Positions 31,801 to 42,937 of a DNA stretch of 64,000 nt are shown here, piece by piece (the stretch's first letter is position 1; each line of letters begins with the position of its first letter). The notes below the pieces were generated by a model that worked only from the letters and a program-made list of their open reading frames with translations, was not told the DNA's origin and made no database searches. Position numbers and translations under genes: made by a program. The stretch lies in NCBI GenBank assembly GCA_021234535.1, contig CM037832.1, forward strand, positions 38,575,929-38,639,928, written 5' to 3'. The DNA is from Stichopus chloronotus. Taxonomy: Eukaryota > Echinodermata > Holothuroidea > Aspidochirotida > Stichopodidae.

Positions 31801-33100
31801 TAGTCAGCATGCTGAACAAGGCCCAGCGTTTCTACTTAGGTCCAAGCCTAGACCTTGGTCTAATGTTGTTAGTCCATATGGAATTGTATTATGCCTAGAC
31901 CTAATGTTAGTAATATGCATTACTGTTAGGCTACACATCTACTGCGTGTATTGTGAGTGCCAGCTGAATTCAGTCGACCCTTGAATGAATGAATGAATGA
32001 ATGAATGGATGAATGAGGCCTAAATTTCTTGTTCCACAGAACCCAAGATCTGCAGCAAATGAAATTTTTTAAGCCTTACCACTGCTGAAATGAAGACAAC
32101 TAGAAATCAAGAGCTTAGTAAAATGAACTATCATAACGTAGCAGTGAGCAGACTACAGATGAGCAGTTTTGACACTTTGTTGATTTAGTTAAGTTGTGCT
32201 TACCGCCTTGCAAACTGTGTGGCCACGTAATTATATTCATTCACTTTCTTTTGTGTTAAATTATTTCTAATTACTAACAAAAATGTTTAAAACATATTTT
32301 ATTCACTATTGAAACTTTAAAAACTACCACTTTATTTAATGCAGAGGAAAATGATGTTTCGCAGTTAAATTGTAAAATATGGTAGCTACAGACCCTACTC
32401 AGTGGAATGTTAGTTGCTATGGGCAGTGTCGTCTGCCAATGCAATTTGCAGCACCGCTAGATACAACTACAGTACTATAGTGCAGTGTGTTCAGTGCTAG
32501 TGGTGCATCTACAAGCACGATCTCAAGTTTAAGATTTACTAAGACTGAAGAGGTACCAGTGGACCATGGGATTAATTATTTGTCTTGCTTTAATTGTTAC
32601 TTCTTTCTGACTTGATGATCATCTAGATACTGTAAGAGGTAAGAGACTAAGACCATGGATGATCCACAAAATTTGTCTACTCATTATAACGTATTGTAAA
32701 GGCCAAGGCAAAAGCAATTTCACAGAAGTGATTAATACTAGCCTAACATTGTTACGCCTAACATTAGGGCTAGACAACTACTTAAAATGAATGGCACTTT
32801 AAATTTGTAGTTAAGGGCTTGGCTTTAGCATTAAATAGCCAAATGTATTATTTAACATTCTTAGACATATAGGCTTCTCCCCTGGTAACATTTGGGGTAC
32901 TAATTTAGAATCCGTACCAATCGGACAAGGTATCAGATAACTAAAGGAGTTTGCTTAGCGTCTATGTGTTATTTACCTTTTTTTTTTTTACTTACGCTAC
33001 TTTTTTTTTATCTTTTTTAGTTATCCGAAATCACCGATTTTTTGTGCAATGATCAACATGTATTGACACCTGTGGAAGATGTGATAGATTATTGCTGAAA
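28813..33100. other. Interior between inverted arrays, no recognised gene
   Basis: AT-rich DNA. A plus-strand frame at 29537-29803 (88 codons, contains FKLEWLVNEKTKKCYENVV) has protein-like composition and is followed by an AT-rich run, but no family is recognised. A (gaat)n microsatellite lies at 31984-32017. The other frames are short. Confidence 0.35.
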
Positions 33101-33109
33101 GAGAAGTAT

Positions 33110-33205
33110 AGGTTAGAGGAGGATTCGAACCTAGAATATCATGATAAATGATGCATCATAAGTCTTACGCTTAACCCACTATGCTGCGAGAGCGGTTGTG
33201 GTGGG
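33110..33205 (-). ncRNA. tRNA-like sequence (tRNA-derived SINE head or tRNA pseudogene)
   Basis: On the minus strand the sequence has an A-box-like tagtgggttaagcg and, about 45 bases later, a B-box ggttcgaatcc, the two internal RNA polymerase III promoter elements. A full cloverleaf with paired acceptor ends cannot be drawn confidently, which favours a SINE or a decayed tRNA. Confidence 0.45.
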
Positions 33206-33295
33206 TGAGTGTTCGAAAATGCATACAATTCACAAACGCGTAATCCAACGTAGTCATATAACAGTATATATATATTCATATACTATAAATAAGTA

Positions 33296-33410
33296 TCAAT
33301 CCCCTAACCCTATCCCCTAACCCTGTCTCCTAACCCTATCCCCTAACCTTATTCCCTAACCCTATTCCCTAACCCTGAATCATGACACCTAACCCGATCC
33401 CCAAGCCCTG
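33296..33410. repeat. Interstitial CCCTAA-type repeat
   Basis: About ten degenerate copies of (c)ccctaac with interruptions (tatcccctaaccctgtctcc). It resembles the animal telomere repeat but is short, degenerate and internal. Confidence 0.8.
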
Positions 33411-33577
33411 TTTACCGACGCAATCCATTCATCATTCACTAGTCAAGGATGGCAGTGGACCGAATCGAACAATCGAATCGAAGCTAGCGAGCACGTTCAT
33501 ATGGTACGGATTCTTAAGTTGCGCCACATTTGGCCCAGCTAGATCACATGTCAGACATGGGGCCTGATATACAGTAG

Positions 33578-33889
33578 GTGAATCATTCCACGGGGCCCTC
33601 CCATATGCTTTTACACAAAAGATCTGTAAGGGGCCCATATGGGCCAGCCCAGATAACCATATGACCCATATGGGATATATAGTTATGGTTCCCATTCAGG
33701 ACAATTGCCCACATAGAACCCAGAACTACATACCCTATATGGGCCATAAGATATAGTAATTACTGTATCTGGGTCAGCTGATCCATATGGGCCCCTCACA
33801 GATTTTGGGTGCAAAGACATGTATGGTCCCATATGGTTGTCCATATGGGGCCCCATATCATTGGATATGGTATTTAGTGGAACATTGAC
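33578..33889. mobile_element. Fold-back (MITE-like) element with ccatatggg motifs
   Basis: The left side (gtgaatcattccac, then ggggccc, then aagatctgtaaggggcccat) is matched in inverted order on the right side (aggggcccatatgg inverted, cacagattttgggtgcaaag, gtggaacattgac). The left and right halves can fold into an imperfect hairpin about 310 bp long. The palindrome ccatatgg occurs many times. No target duplication was found. Confidence 0.65.
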
Positions 33890-34264
33890 TACCCGTTAAC
33901 TGCAGAATTAAGACATAAATTTAACTTTTATCAAAATGCAAAAAAAATTGTCTTCTCTTCTTCTACTTCGAAGCAAATACAAGCATTACATGACAGTGTT
34001 TGTACGTTATTTTGTAAGGTTATTCAAAATCACTTGCCCCACTCTTTCTCGATATTCCTCATGTCTGAGTCACTTTCTGACTCAATACACAAATCAAATA
34101 GATACACTGTACGGTAGAACTTCCATTGACCACCACGTCATTTTTGATACTGTGATCAGACAGAAAATGACAGTGAAGTGGTCCATGCACATACCTGTAA
34201 TGGTGTAGAGTAACATGTGTGAGAGATGGAATGTAAACAGGGCATGCAGCACTTCTGGGTTCTA

Positions 34265-34575
34265 AGTACTTTTGAAAGACATAAGCATTCAGATTTTCAA
34301 TGCATATGCTGGATGTTTGAATACTTACTTTGAGTGTTTGAATACTAAGTGCAGCATATTCTTTGAAGGACATTAAGCGTTCAGATCTCGAACGCTATGG
34401 TTGGCGTTCGAATACTTATTTTATGTATCTGAATACTAAGGGCGTTTTTTCGTAGCGTTCAAGATGACCTGCAGCTAGTATTCGGATCTCTTGAAGACTA
34501 AGCTTAGCGTTCGAATACTTAATTTAAGTGTTCGAATACTTGTTGAATACTTATCGAATACTTATTAAGTATCCC
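34265..34575. repeat. Right array of GCGTTCGAATA-type repeats
   Basis: Many copies of gcgttcgaatactta and its variants in both orientations. The outer edge, gaatacttatcgaatactta, is the reverse complement of the left array's edge near 28410-28430. Confidence 0.75.
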
Positions 34576-35600
34576 ACTGAGCTAAGGGGTACATGTCACA
34601 TGAAGTTGTGTCACAGTGACTTTAAAAGGATATGCTTTTAGGAATCCACACAAAAGAAAAAGGCTGAAAAATGTTGGGTTTCACCACTGTAATAGTACTG
34701 CAGACAGTGAGATGTTGGTGCCAAACACTGAGTTGTCGTGTGCCTATGATCAGTTCCGGAAGAAAGACCATGCATCCAGTCTTGCAGTTAGAAAATTTGG
34801 ACTTTCTACACCCACTAACATATGACCCTAGCTATGCCCATTTTTAGATCCCTGCACCAGGACGTCAGCTCACCCGCACCCCCTCTATCACAAAATCCTG
34901 GATTATTCCACTGCAATACATCAAGTTTCCTACAGGTCTACCTACCTTTCTGTGTTCATTTGAAGCTGTTTGCCTCCAGAGAGAGTATATCTGTCCTCTG
35001 GACAGCAGCCCAAGTCCCTTGTTGTTCATCTTTACATACTGTGTCAGCTGTTTTAGGTGGAGCATGTTTCCTATAGCCAGCAAAATTCAAAGGAGCATGT
35101 ATCACACACAAAATGGGTGTTTGGCATATACTGTAACTTCACAAAAGGCTGTGTTGATTTTTCAGGAATGGTAGTCCTTGCAAGATCTCCACAACTTTTT
35201 GACAGCAGAACTCAGTTCATTCATTCATTGGAGTCCATTCAGTCAAGACATTTCACCGTTAATTTTCTTTTGAAATGCTCTCAGGTCAATGTCGTACATG
35301 AATGTGTAAGTATGTATGATACATCTATGTGTACGCAATAGTTATGTTTGTCATCACAGTTGTCTGTATGCAAGTTGATGTAGTACAATGTACCACGCAC
35401 AGTTCTTTTCAAGTGGGTCGGTAAGTACGGGTAAGTTCTGTGAGTATGTAGGTAGATAGGGCATACTTGACTGAGAAAAGATTATGCATGCCTTTCAGAG
35501 ATCTGAGGACCGAGTCATCATTTTGAAACAATTTCGTTGGTTTCAATGAGAAGAAAATTTATTCAGTCATGTGTGTGTGTATGTGTGTTTGCGATGCTAA
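34576..35600. other. Intergenic DNA, nothing recognised
   Basis: Frames at 34616-34825 and 34822-35076 are short and match no family known to me. A short gtgtgtgtatgtgtgt run lies near 35571-35589. Confidence 0.4.
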
Positions 35601-37020
35601 ATTGTTAGTAATGTGATATCTTGAGGAAGGGTAATTCTGAGAGTTGTTATACCTGGTATGTACTACGTGGATGCCCCATATCAAGTAGAAGAATCCTGTT
35701 GTTTTTGCAGGTCACAGGTCACTAGAATGTTAAGCACTGAAAACTGTTAACACGATATCTCAAGATACGAATGGCACACACTTTTCATACTTAAGAGGAT
35801 GTTGATGCACGATATCAGTAGAAGAATTCTATTATTTTTGGTGGAGTTCAAAGGTCGTCTGAGGTTACGGGGGGGGGGTTAAACACTGAAATGTTGGTTA
35901 ACAGGGCACTGTATCTTAAAGTAAGAATCATGTTAAATTGTATGCTTTACACATGAATACATTTCATCAGGTAGAACAGGGGTCAGCAACCTACAGCTTG
36001 CAGGCCAAGTCTGGCCTGCCAGTGTCAAGAATCCGGCCTGCGGAGAGCTGTCAAAATCGTGTACAAAAAGCACAAGGAAAGCCTAACCATGCATGTCTGT
36101 AACACTTATTTCAACTTTCAAATTCCTGTACACGCCTCGCCTCCAGCTATTTCAGCTACCCCTTTGTAACTGTGCTAATTCATCAAATAGCAAGTTGCCC
36201 ATGTCCCTGAGAGGTTGCCGACCCCTGAGGTAGAAGAACCCTAGCTGTTGTATTTGGGGAGATCAACGTTCATCTCAGATCGATCTTCACTGAAAAATTG
36301 GTAACATTATGTGTGTCAGCATGATTATTCATGGAAGCTATTGATACTTAAAATATCAATGCATTATATCAAATAGAAAAACCCTGTTGTTTTTGGTGGA
36401 TGTTAAAGGTCATGTCAAGTACTGGGTATAATAAATATAATTTATTAAAAATACTGGATGTAGCACTGGATATGAAATTTTTTTCAAGGTAGGAAACATG
36501 ATTACTTGCGATACTCTGCTTGTTGATGCATTTCATCAAGTAGTTGACATTTTTTTTAGGTCAAAGTCATTTAAGCTGGTCAGTGGGGTCAAATAGTAAA
36601 ACCTGGTAAACATTATGTCGCAAAGAGGGAAACTATGGTGACCTTATATTGGTATGTAGATGTGCCATATTGAGTACAGTATCCCTGTAGATATGGATGG
36701 AGGTCAAAATATTTGGAGTCAACAGTGGTAAAATTGTAGACTCGTCCAAACTTTGTAAACACATGTATCCTCGATGTAGGAAGCTTTGAAAGATCTTGTG
36801 TTTGGTTTGTAGATGTACCACCCTGCAGTACAAGTCACTTGTTTTTGGGCTAGGTCAATGGTCATTCGGTGGTCAATAGCTGTCAAATAGTAAAACCGTG
36901 TAATCATAACCATCTCAAGAAGGAAACTAGATCTTATAGGTAGTATGATTGTATTTGGTGGAGGTTAAAGGCCATTTGTCGTCAACAGGGGTCAAAGTAT
37001 GTCTTGGATCTGCAGATATG
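35600..37020. repeat. Modular repeat array (reverse orientation)
   Basis: About eight imperfect units with cores of the type tcaagtagaagaatcctgtt, tgtttttggtggaggtcaaa and ggtcatttgaggtcaacagg, the reverse complement of the cores at 22.8-23.5 kb and 26.3-26.7 kb. A hAT element (35977-36227) is inserted in the array. Confidence 0.7.
35977..36227. mobile_element. Non-autonomous hAT element, 251 bp
   Basis: Terminal inverted repeats CAGGGGTCAGCAACCT and (inverted) CAGGGGTCGGCAACCT differ by one base over 16. They are flanked by a perfect 8-bp target duplication aggtagaa (35969-35976 and 36228-36235). CAGGGGT ends and 8-bp duplications are standard for hAT transposons. No coding capacity. Confidence 0.93.
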
Positions 37021-39219
37021 TCATTGTATACATACAATGGTTGTTACGTCTCTATTGTTGTTATGAAAACCTACTCTAGTATTGCAAAATCAAGTATGTC
37101 ACACATTTTCAACCTAAATGCAGTATGTCAGATTCAGAAAGGAAGTTTATGATGAACTCATCAAAACCACAATGCATTTATGGTTTTAAAAGTTACTGGA
37201 AAAACAATAACACCATTGCTCATTGCTGCAGGGAAACGAGCACAATTTACAATGTATCTCATTGTTTTTCTTTTGTTTTTGTTTTTTTTCATGAAGATGT
37301 GGCCTAATGGGATAATAAACTGATTTGGTGCAAGACTTTCACTAAGTGACTGTACTAGTCAGTATTGTGAAATTTTTGACCTTCAAATAGCTTTCAGTTG
37401 CATTCCATTATATGGCTGCTCTGGACTTTCTCACAACCTATGCTTGGAACATTCTGTCACCATGTACTGCTGTCCTCTAGAAGCCACAGTGCTGCTACTG
37501 GAGTCTGCATTATGTCATACAGTAGTCCAATTAACCTCACCATTGTTAGAATTGTGCAGAATATTCTAGTAACAGTGATTGGTATATTCATACATGAACC
37601 CTCATCAGCAGTGATGAGACAGTTTTAATCTACATCTGAAAAAAAGGAGACCCTGCTGATGTAGCACTGTGATTCATCAAGACCAACATACTTTTAAATG
37701 TTAGTATCCTCAACTCTGTGCTCACTGTTTTCAAAGGTTCTTCAATTTCATTTCGTTTATTTGATTTTCTGCGACATACATACCAGTACAAGTAGCAGAG
37801 CAAATTAAGTTTAAAACTTTTTTATCTATGGAGAATCAAAGAAAGTAATCAAATAAAAGTATAATTCAAATATGATGATATTGACAAGTAATTTGTTGAA
37901 GGAAGTTAAAAGGAACTTGACTATAAATGAACTTTGTACAGCACAGCTCGACTGACAAAAACAAGGAATGTTCAATATCTGAAACCTGAAGCCTAACCAT
38001 CTGCTGTTGTACTTCACCGCATGCAGTCGAACCTGCAGTCCAAAACCTGGCCAACTGTCACTATCACAGACTGCACTTCATTTCCTATTGCTGATTCTTC
38101 TGCACTATAGCTGACTTTTATAAGCCCCAGCTAGAAGCCCAGTCGAGAGCTGTTACTATAGTTACCACTTTTGTAGGTACTGTACCACTATTCTAGTTTA
38201 AAGCTAATTTCACCAAATGAACACTCTAAAATAAAGAGATAGTTCATATGTAGTAATCTGAAAGGTGTCTGAATAGTGAGGAAGGATATTATGTCTAATC
38301 AAAACTGAGTGGTCCCATTTATCGTCTTCTTTGGTACGTATTCCTTCCCATTTTCTTTTCTGTCACCATTTTATGACAGTCTTTTTGCCTCATTTTAAGG
38401 GCAATAATTGTTTACTTTTTAAGGTACTGATAATTTCAGAGATACATTTAATTTATGGAAGCACTGGTAATTACAGTACACACATCGATAGTAAACAGTA
38501 CAGTACTTCAATACTAGTGCTCACGACGCTACTGGTATTCAAAGGCAGTCCAAACCTACCCCACACTTCTGTGAGATGTCTTCCCAATCTCCCTGCGTGT
38601 GTATAAACACTGCATTATAGCCTACACTACCTGGTTCATATGTCATCCAGGGGCAAGTTACTCATTAAAGCACAGCTGACTTCATTAGGTTTATAATAGT
38701 ATATATTGTTTATCCATCAATTCATTCATTCTCAAATCTAGTTTAAAGATTTCAGTGTAACTTTTTTCATAAAGCTTGCCGCCTCCGTAAGAATCAAGTC
38801 ACTATGTAGTTGCACAGTCTTTGGATCTTCTCTGTCAACCATATTATCCTTTCATCTGTAGTGTGTAGACAGCATCTTTGGTGAAGCAAAAATCATGATA
38901 GTTGTCTCAGGTGATCTTCATTCACCCTTCACTCTGATTTTTTCTCTATTTTTTGTCCTTTCTTTAATAGTATAGATGTTTAATATTTTAGATCAATAGT
39001 TGCTCATTTCAGTCATCAGTATATTAGCGTTTCACCTTAGCTGTCGGTGGTTGGAGGTGACAGAGGAGAGAGTAGGCGGACTTTTCAGACCACGTTTCAT
39101 GAGTTTTATGTAAGAAAAGCTGCGTAGAGTTTTAAGCTTTCATATGTAGTTTAATTCTTCAAAAAGGTAATAGAAACTGAGCAGTCAAAAATGGATTGAT
39201 AATTTCCTCTGCAGTAGGT
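37021..39219. other. Intergenic DNA and putative 3' flank of the NAT-like gene
   Basis: AT-rich DNA with no recognised coding sequence or repeat. The minus-strand transcript of the NAT-like gene would end here; I see no clear AATAAA (tttatt on this strand) close to the stop. Confidence 0.4.
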
Positions 39220-40170
39220 TTACAGGTCAGATGGACTTTTAATTTTTCTCTCCCAATGTTCCTGTTTGATGTTGTCGATGCTATGTTGGATTTCTTCTTT
39301 GGAGAATTGTGGGAAGTACTTAATGACCATTGAGATTAGTTGTTCATCACCTTCAATTATTGTGCTCTCAATTTGACCATCACCAGTGATTCTCAGGCAT
39401 TTCTTGCAGTCGATGCTGATCCTAAGATCACCGTGGTTACCAACCAATATTAGATCATTCAGAATTCCTGTAGCTTGTTTCACATTTTCGGATGACATCA
39501 CTTCATTTATTTCTAATGCATCTGAAAAAGTTGTCTCTGTCAGTGTTTTGAAAGTTATCAAAGCTTCCCAGTATTTCCCATCTTCGTTAAATATCTGTTG
39601 AAATTTCCCAGACTTTATATCATTCTGCTTTATTTCCTGGCAAAATACAATGACGCCATGACTCACTTGAAAATAACGATATGTTGCAAGTCCAGCTCCC
39701 TTGTGTTCGAGAGAAACGCGATTGAAATCAAGAGAAACAGGAGTGCAACGTTGAAATTGATTCCCTACATCCACAAGGTGCTTGGATCCTTTGTGAGTAA
39801 GATTTTCGACTATGACTGCAAGGTGATGATCTATCAATGGATCTCTCCAACGATAGACGCTACCCTTAATCTGGTAGGTCTTGAACCCGAGATTATCCAG
39901 AACTGCTTTCAGAAAGCTGTTGATCACCACGCAGTTACCTCCTTTAAGCGATATCATTGCTTCTTTACACTGATGGAGAGACAGGAGAGAGGCACCATCT
40001 TTGGAGGAGATGAAGGGAATGTTGGTAAAAGGTGTCTTCAGTTTCATCTGTCCCATCAGTTTGGCGAGAAATGCTGCTCTGTCAGTCTTCAGCAGTTTCT
40101 CAGGACTTTGTATTTCCAACTTGTTCTGCAGATAAAAGAGTGTCTCATCCTTTGTGAGCGGATATGATAG
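39220..40170 (-). CDS. Arylamine N-acetyltransferase-like protein, large 3' exon
   Basis: 316 codons in one frame, ending in TAA at 39222-39220. The family transfers acetyl groups from acetyl-CoA to arylamines in the cytosol through a Cys-His-Asp triad. All three are visible: Cys in KGGNCVVIN (usual RGGxC), His in DHHLAVIVEN and Asp in LVDVGNQFQ. FTNIPF corresponds to the IPFENL segment in front of the Cys. An acceptor ttcattacag (minus strand) directly precedes codon LSYPLTKDETL, so the start codon is probably in an upstream exon. The same frame also runs on to an ATG at 40260, which gives an alternative 346-residue model whose first 30 residues look intronic. The exon is intact, with no frameshift. 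Confidence 0.8.
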   Translation of the reverse strand, partial: LSYPLTKDETLFYLQNKLEIQSPEKLLKTDRAAFLAKLMGQMKLKTPFTNIPFISSKDGASLLSLHQCKEAMISLKGGNCVVINSFLKAVLDNLGFKTYQIKGSVYRWRDPLIDHHLAVIVENLTHKGSKHLVDVGNQFQRCTPVSLDFNRVSLEHKGAGLATYRYFQVSHGVIVFCQEIKQNDIKSGKFQQIFNEDGKYWEALITFKTLTETTFSDALEINEVMSSENVKQATGILNDLILVGNHGDLRISIDCKKCLRITGDGQIESTIIEGDEQLISMVIKYFPQFSKEEIQHSIDNIKQEHWERKIKSPSDL

Positions 40171-41487
40171 CTGTAATGAAATCACGGTGTAAATACCAGT
40201 AGTTTTTATTAAAGAGAGAATGATACTAGAGCAGAGCTGCCAATAATATAGGAGATGCATACTCCAGATTCAGCAAAATCGACAGAACCCAGCAAAGCAA
40301 ATTGGTGAGAAGGGGGGGGGGGTGTAAGGCTTTGTTTCTCACATTGTTTGATTTGGTGCATTTATGCTATTCATTGAGCATATTTAACAGATGTATACCA
40401 AAACGGATTTCCTTAAACTTTTGGATCATTGAATTGCTACGTGGGGTAAAGAGAGTTTTAAATGAAGTGAAGAAAGTGATGAACATAGAATGCATTATCA
40501 ATGGAAGAGGGCGTTGGCACGAGGCACAAAAGTGCCACGAACTTGCTCACAGCCAGAAGCATATTGGACAGTTCCATCACAAGTCATTTTGTGATACTGA
40601 ATTCAGTTGCATCTGTTATTCTTTTCCATCTTTATCTCATCAAGCATGCACCTGCATTAATCTTGGTCATTCTCAATTCAGCAGCAGAGGTGTACAAAGT
40701 TTGTGAAATCGAGATGTTAGCAGCTTCCAAATGTGGAATTCACTTTTAAAATGAGGCCTGAAATTTCCTATCAAGTAACAATTCAATATGATTAATACTG
40801 TAGTTCCACAACATCTTGTTTCAAGTTACCATTCTGTCATTCTTTACTCTGTTATTGTGTCCTATTGTGCCTGAAGAACGGGACTAGACCCAAAATCTCT
40901 GACTTGTTTCCGGTGAATTTTATAACGATTTGTCATGTCTGGTGTGCCATATTGCTCCCCTGCCATGAATTCTTTTATTCCTGTGCAATGTAATGTTCAC
41001 TTTGAAATGGGATGTAGGAAAAGAAACTTCATACATACAGTATGTTGATCATACAGGGGAGGATTTTTGAGATTCTGACTGAGGCTGCATTTGTACTTGC
41101 AGAGCATTATTAAAGACAATACGGCAATTCCACTGATGCGCTTTCAGCATGCCCTTTACCAAAGCAATTCCACCAACAAACTTATGATAGTAGGATAGCG
41201 GCATATCACATAACGAAAGTTCAACTCTCAGCAACATAAAAACTGTGGTCATGTTCTTCTATAATACCCTGAACACTCTTAAGATATATTCAGTGGCCAT
41301 GGCGATGTGTCTTTCCACTGGGATGGGGGGCAACACTCAATTAAGTAACACCCATCATCACATGCTGGTTAGAATCGCTGGGAGAACATCTGAGTGGAGT
41401 GTACCAGAGAATTTAGTTATGAAAATACCCCCTAGTTTGCCAGAAATCGCCATCCCAAGTTCCAGTAAAGAGCTGCTAGCAACCCCC
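40171..41487. other. Likely NAT intron or upstream flank
   Basis: No recognised coding sequence. There is a poly-G run near 40312-40321. Frames at 40302-40706 and 41245-41532 lack family features. If the exon at 43911 is real, this is intron. Confidence 0.4.
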
Positions 41488-41495
41488 TCTCCCAG

Positions 41496-42929
41496 CAGTG
41501 TTGTAATCGAGTCACTGAAGTTCGAGTCTTAAGTCAAGCTGAGTCACCCGATAGACGAGTCGAGTCAGAGTCGAGTCAGAGTCGAGTCAGATTCTTTCAC
41601 TAGTCATGTGGAGTCTAGTCATCAACTGAACTCGAGTGGAGTCCCCATGCAACCGCACTCAAGTCGAGTCTAGTTACTCTGTCTATTCAAGTGATCTGGA
41701 GTCACTTGAGCATATTGACCTACAATTGACCCTTAATACTACAGTAGATCAGACAAGCAAGTTATGTACACAATTGTTAAAAATGCTGACTTGGTAACCC
41801 CAGATCCTGAAAGCGTTGTTGGAGCAAGAATTGTGCCTCCTCCTTTCATCCATATGTCAATGTAGTATCGAAATAAAAAGAATTCTACCATTACAGATTT
41901 TTTCAACCTTTTTGCTTTGCACAGCTCACTTTCACTCTCCATGTCACTTAAATTAGTCATCTAGTTTTTTCTTTCCTTTTTCAAGAATGACATGGTGTTT
42001 TTATTTTTGTATCCAGTAATCTATCAGAAACTCATGTTGATGTCACACCACCAGACCTTAATAAAAGTTTTCATGTAGCAATCCTGTTCGGTGATTAAAA
42101 AATATTACAATAAATGAAAAAAATCAGTAAAAAAAAAGCCATTGTACAAAATGAGTGCCACACTCACAAAAATGATTTCTTCTATTAATCACAATTCATC
42201 AATACCCTTGTTCCCTAGACAGACGCTTATCTGATGAGCATAACCAAATTAATCATACTTAAAATAAATGGTTTGTTTCTTACACCCAGAAATGACTACA
42301 ACAACATGATCTATATTAAAGTTTGTAGCTGTTGAAGGAAATAACATATATGCCATTATGCTTGATTCCACTTTTGTTTAATGTTTTTATTAATGATTTT
42401 TACTCAATCTGTCCAAGAAAATGTGGAGAGAAATCAAGATACACCTGTAATCACTTCAGAATAGCGCCACCATTTAACAAACTATTGACCATGTCACTGA
42501 CTGAACAAAACAACATTCTTCACTAAAGGAGAATAGCCTACCCATACATAGTCCCCTGTAGTTGCACAATCAACAGAGAATCTAGACAAATTCTGATTAC
42601 AATGGGTCAACTGTTTCTATTGCCGTTTTCAATTAATCAACTGGTAGTCCATTTCTTGAAATGTACACCAAAGCAGTATTTAGTATCATAATGTTTGCTT
42701 AGAGTTTGACTCTAGTCATTGTCATGTAGAGTCATCCAGCATAGTGACTGGAGTAAAGTCGAGTCCCTTCCACATACTGACTCGAGTCAAGTCAATTAAG
42801 TCTTTTGCACTTTCTCAAACTTCTGACTCAAGTCAAGTCTTTGACGCAAGTGACTTGAGTCAAGTTGAGTCTTCGAAAATCATGACTTGAGTCAAAGTCG
42901 AGTCAGTGACTCAAGCCTTTACAACACTG
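41496..42929. mobile_element. Non-autonomous hAT element, 1434 bp, with gagtcgagtca sub-repeats
   Basis: Ends CAGTGTTGTAA at 41496 and its inverse TTACAACACTG at 42919-42929, with flanking 8-bp repeats tctcccag (41488-41495) and cctcccag (42930-42937), matching at 7 of 8. Both ends carry many copies of acttgagtc/gactcgagtc (41516-41715 and 42700-42915), the usual subterminal transposase-binding arrays of hAT elements. The middle (41740-42690) has no recognisable transposase; a minus-strand 73-codon frame at 41739-41960 is not identified. Confidence 0.88.
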
Positions 42930-42937
42930 CCTCCCAG

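Noticed and set aside
33296..33410. Telomere or chromosome end
   Set aside because: The repeat is short, degenerate and flanked on both sides by unique and repeat DNA.
39598..40167. A 189-codon plus-strand frame
   Set aside because: Antisense of the NAT-like exon, with no family features of its own.
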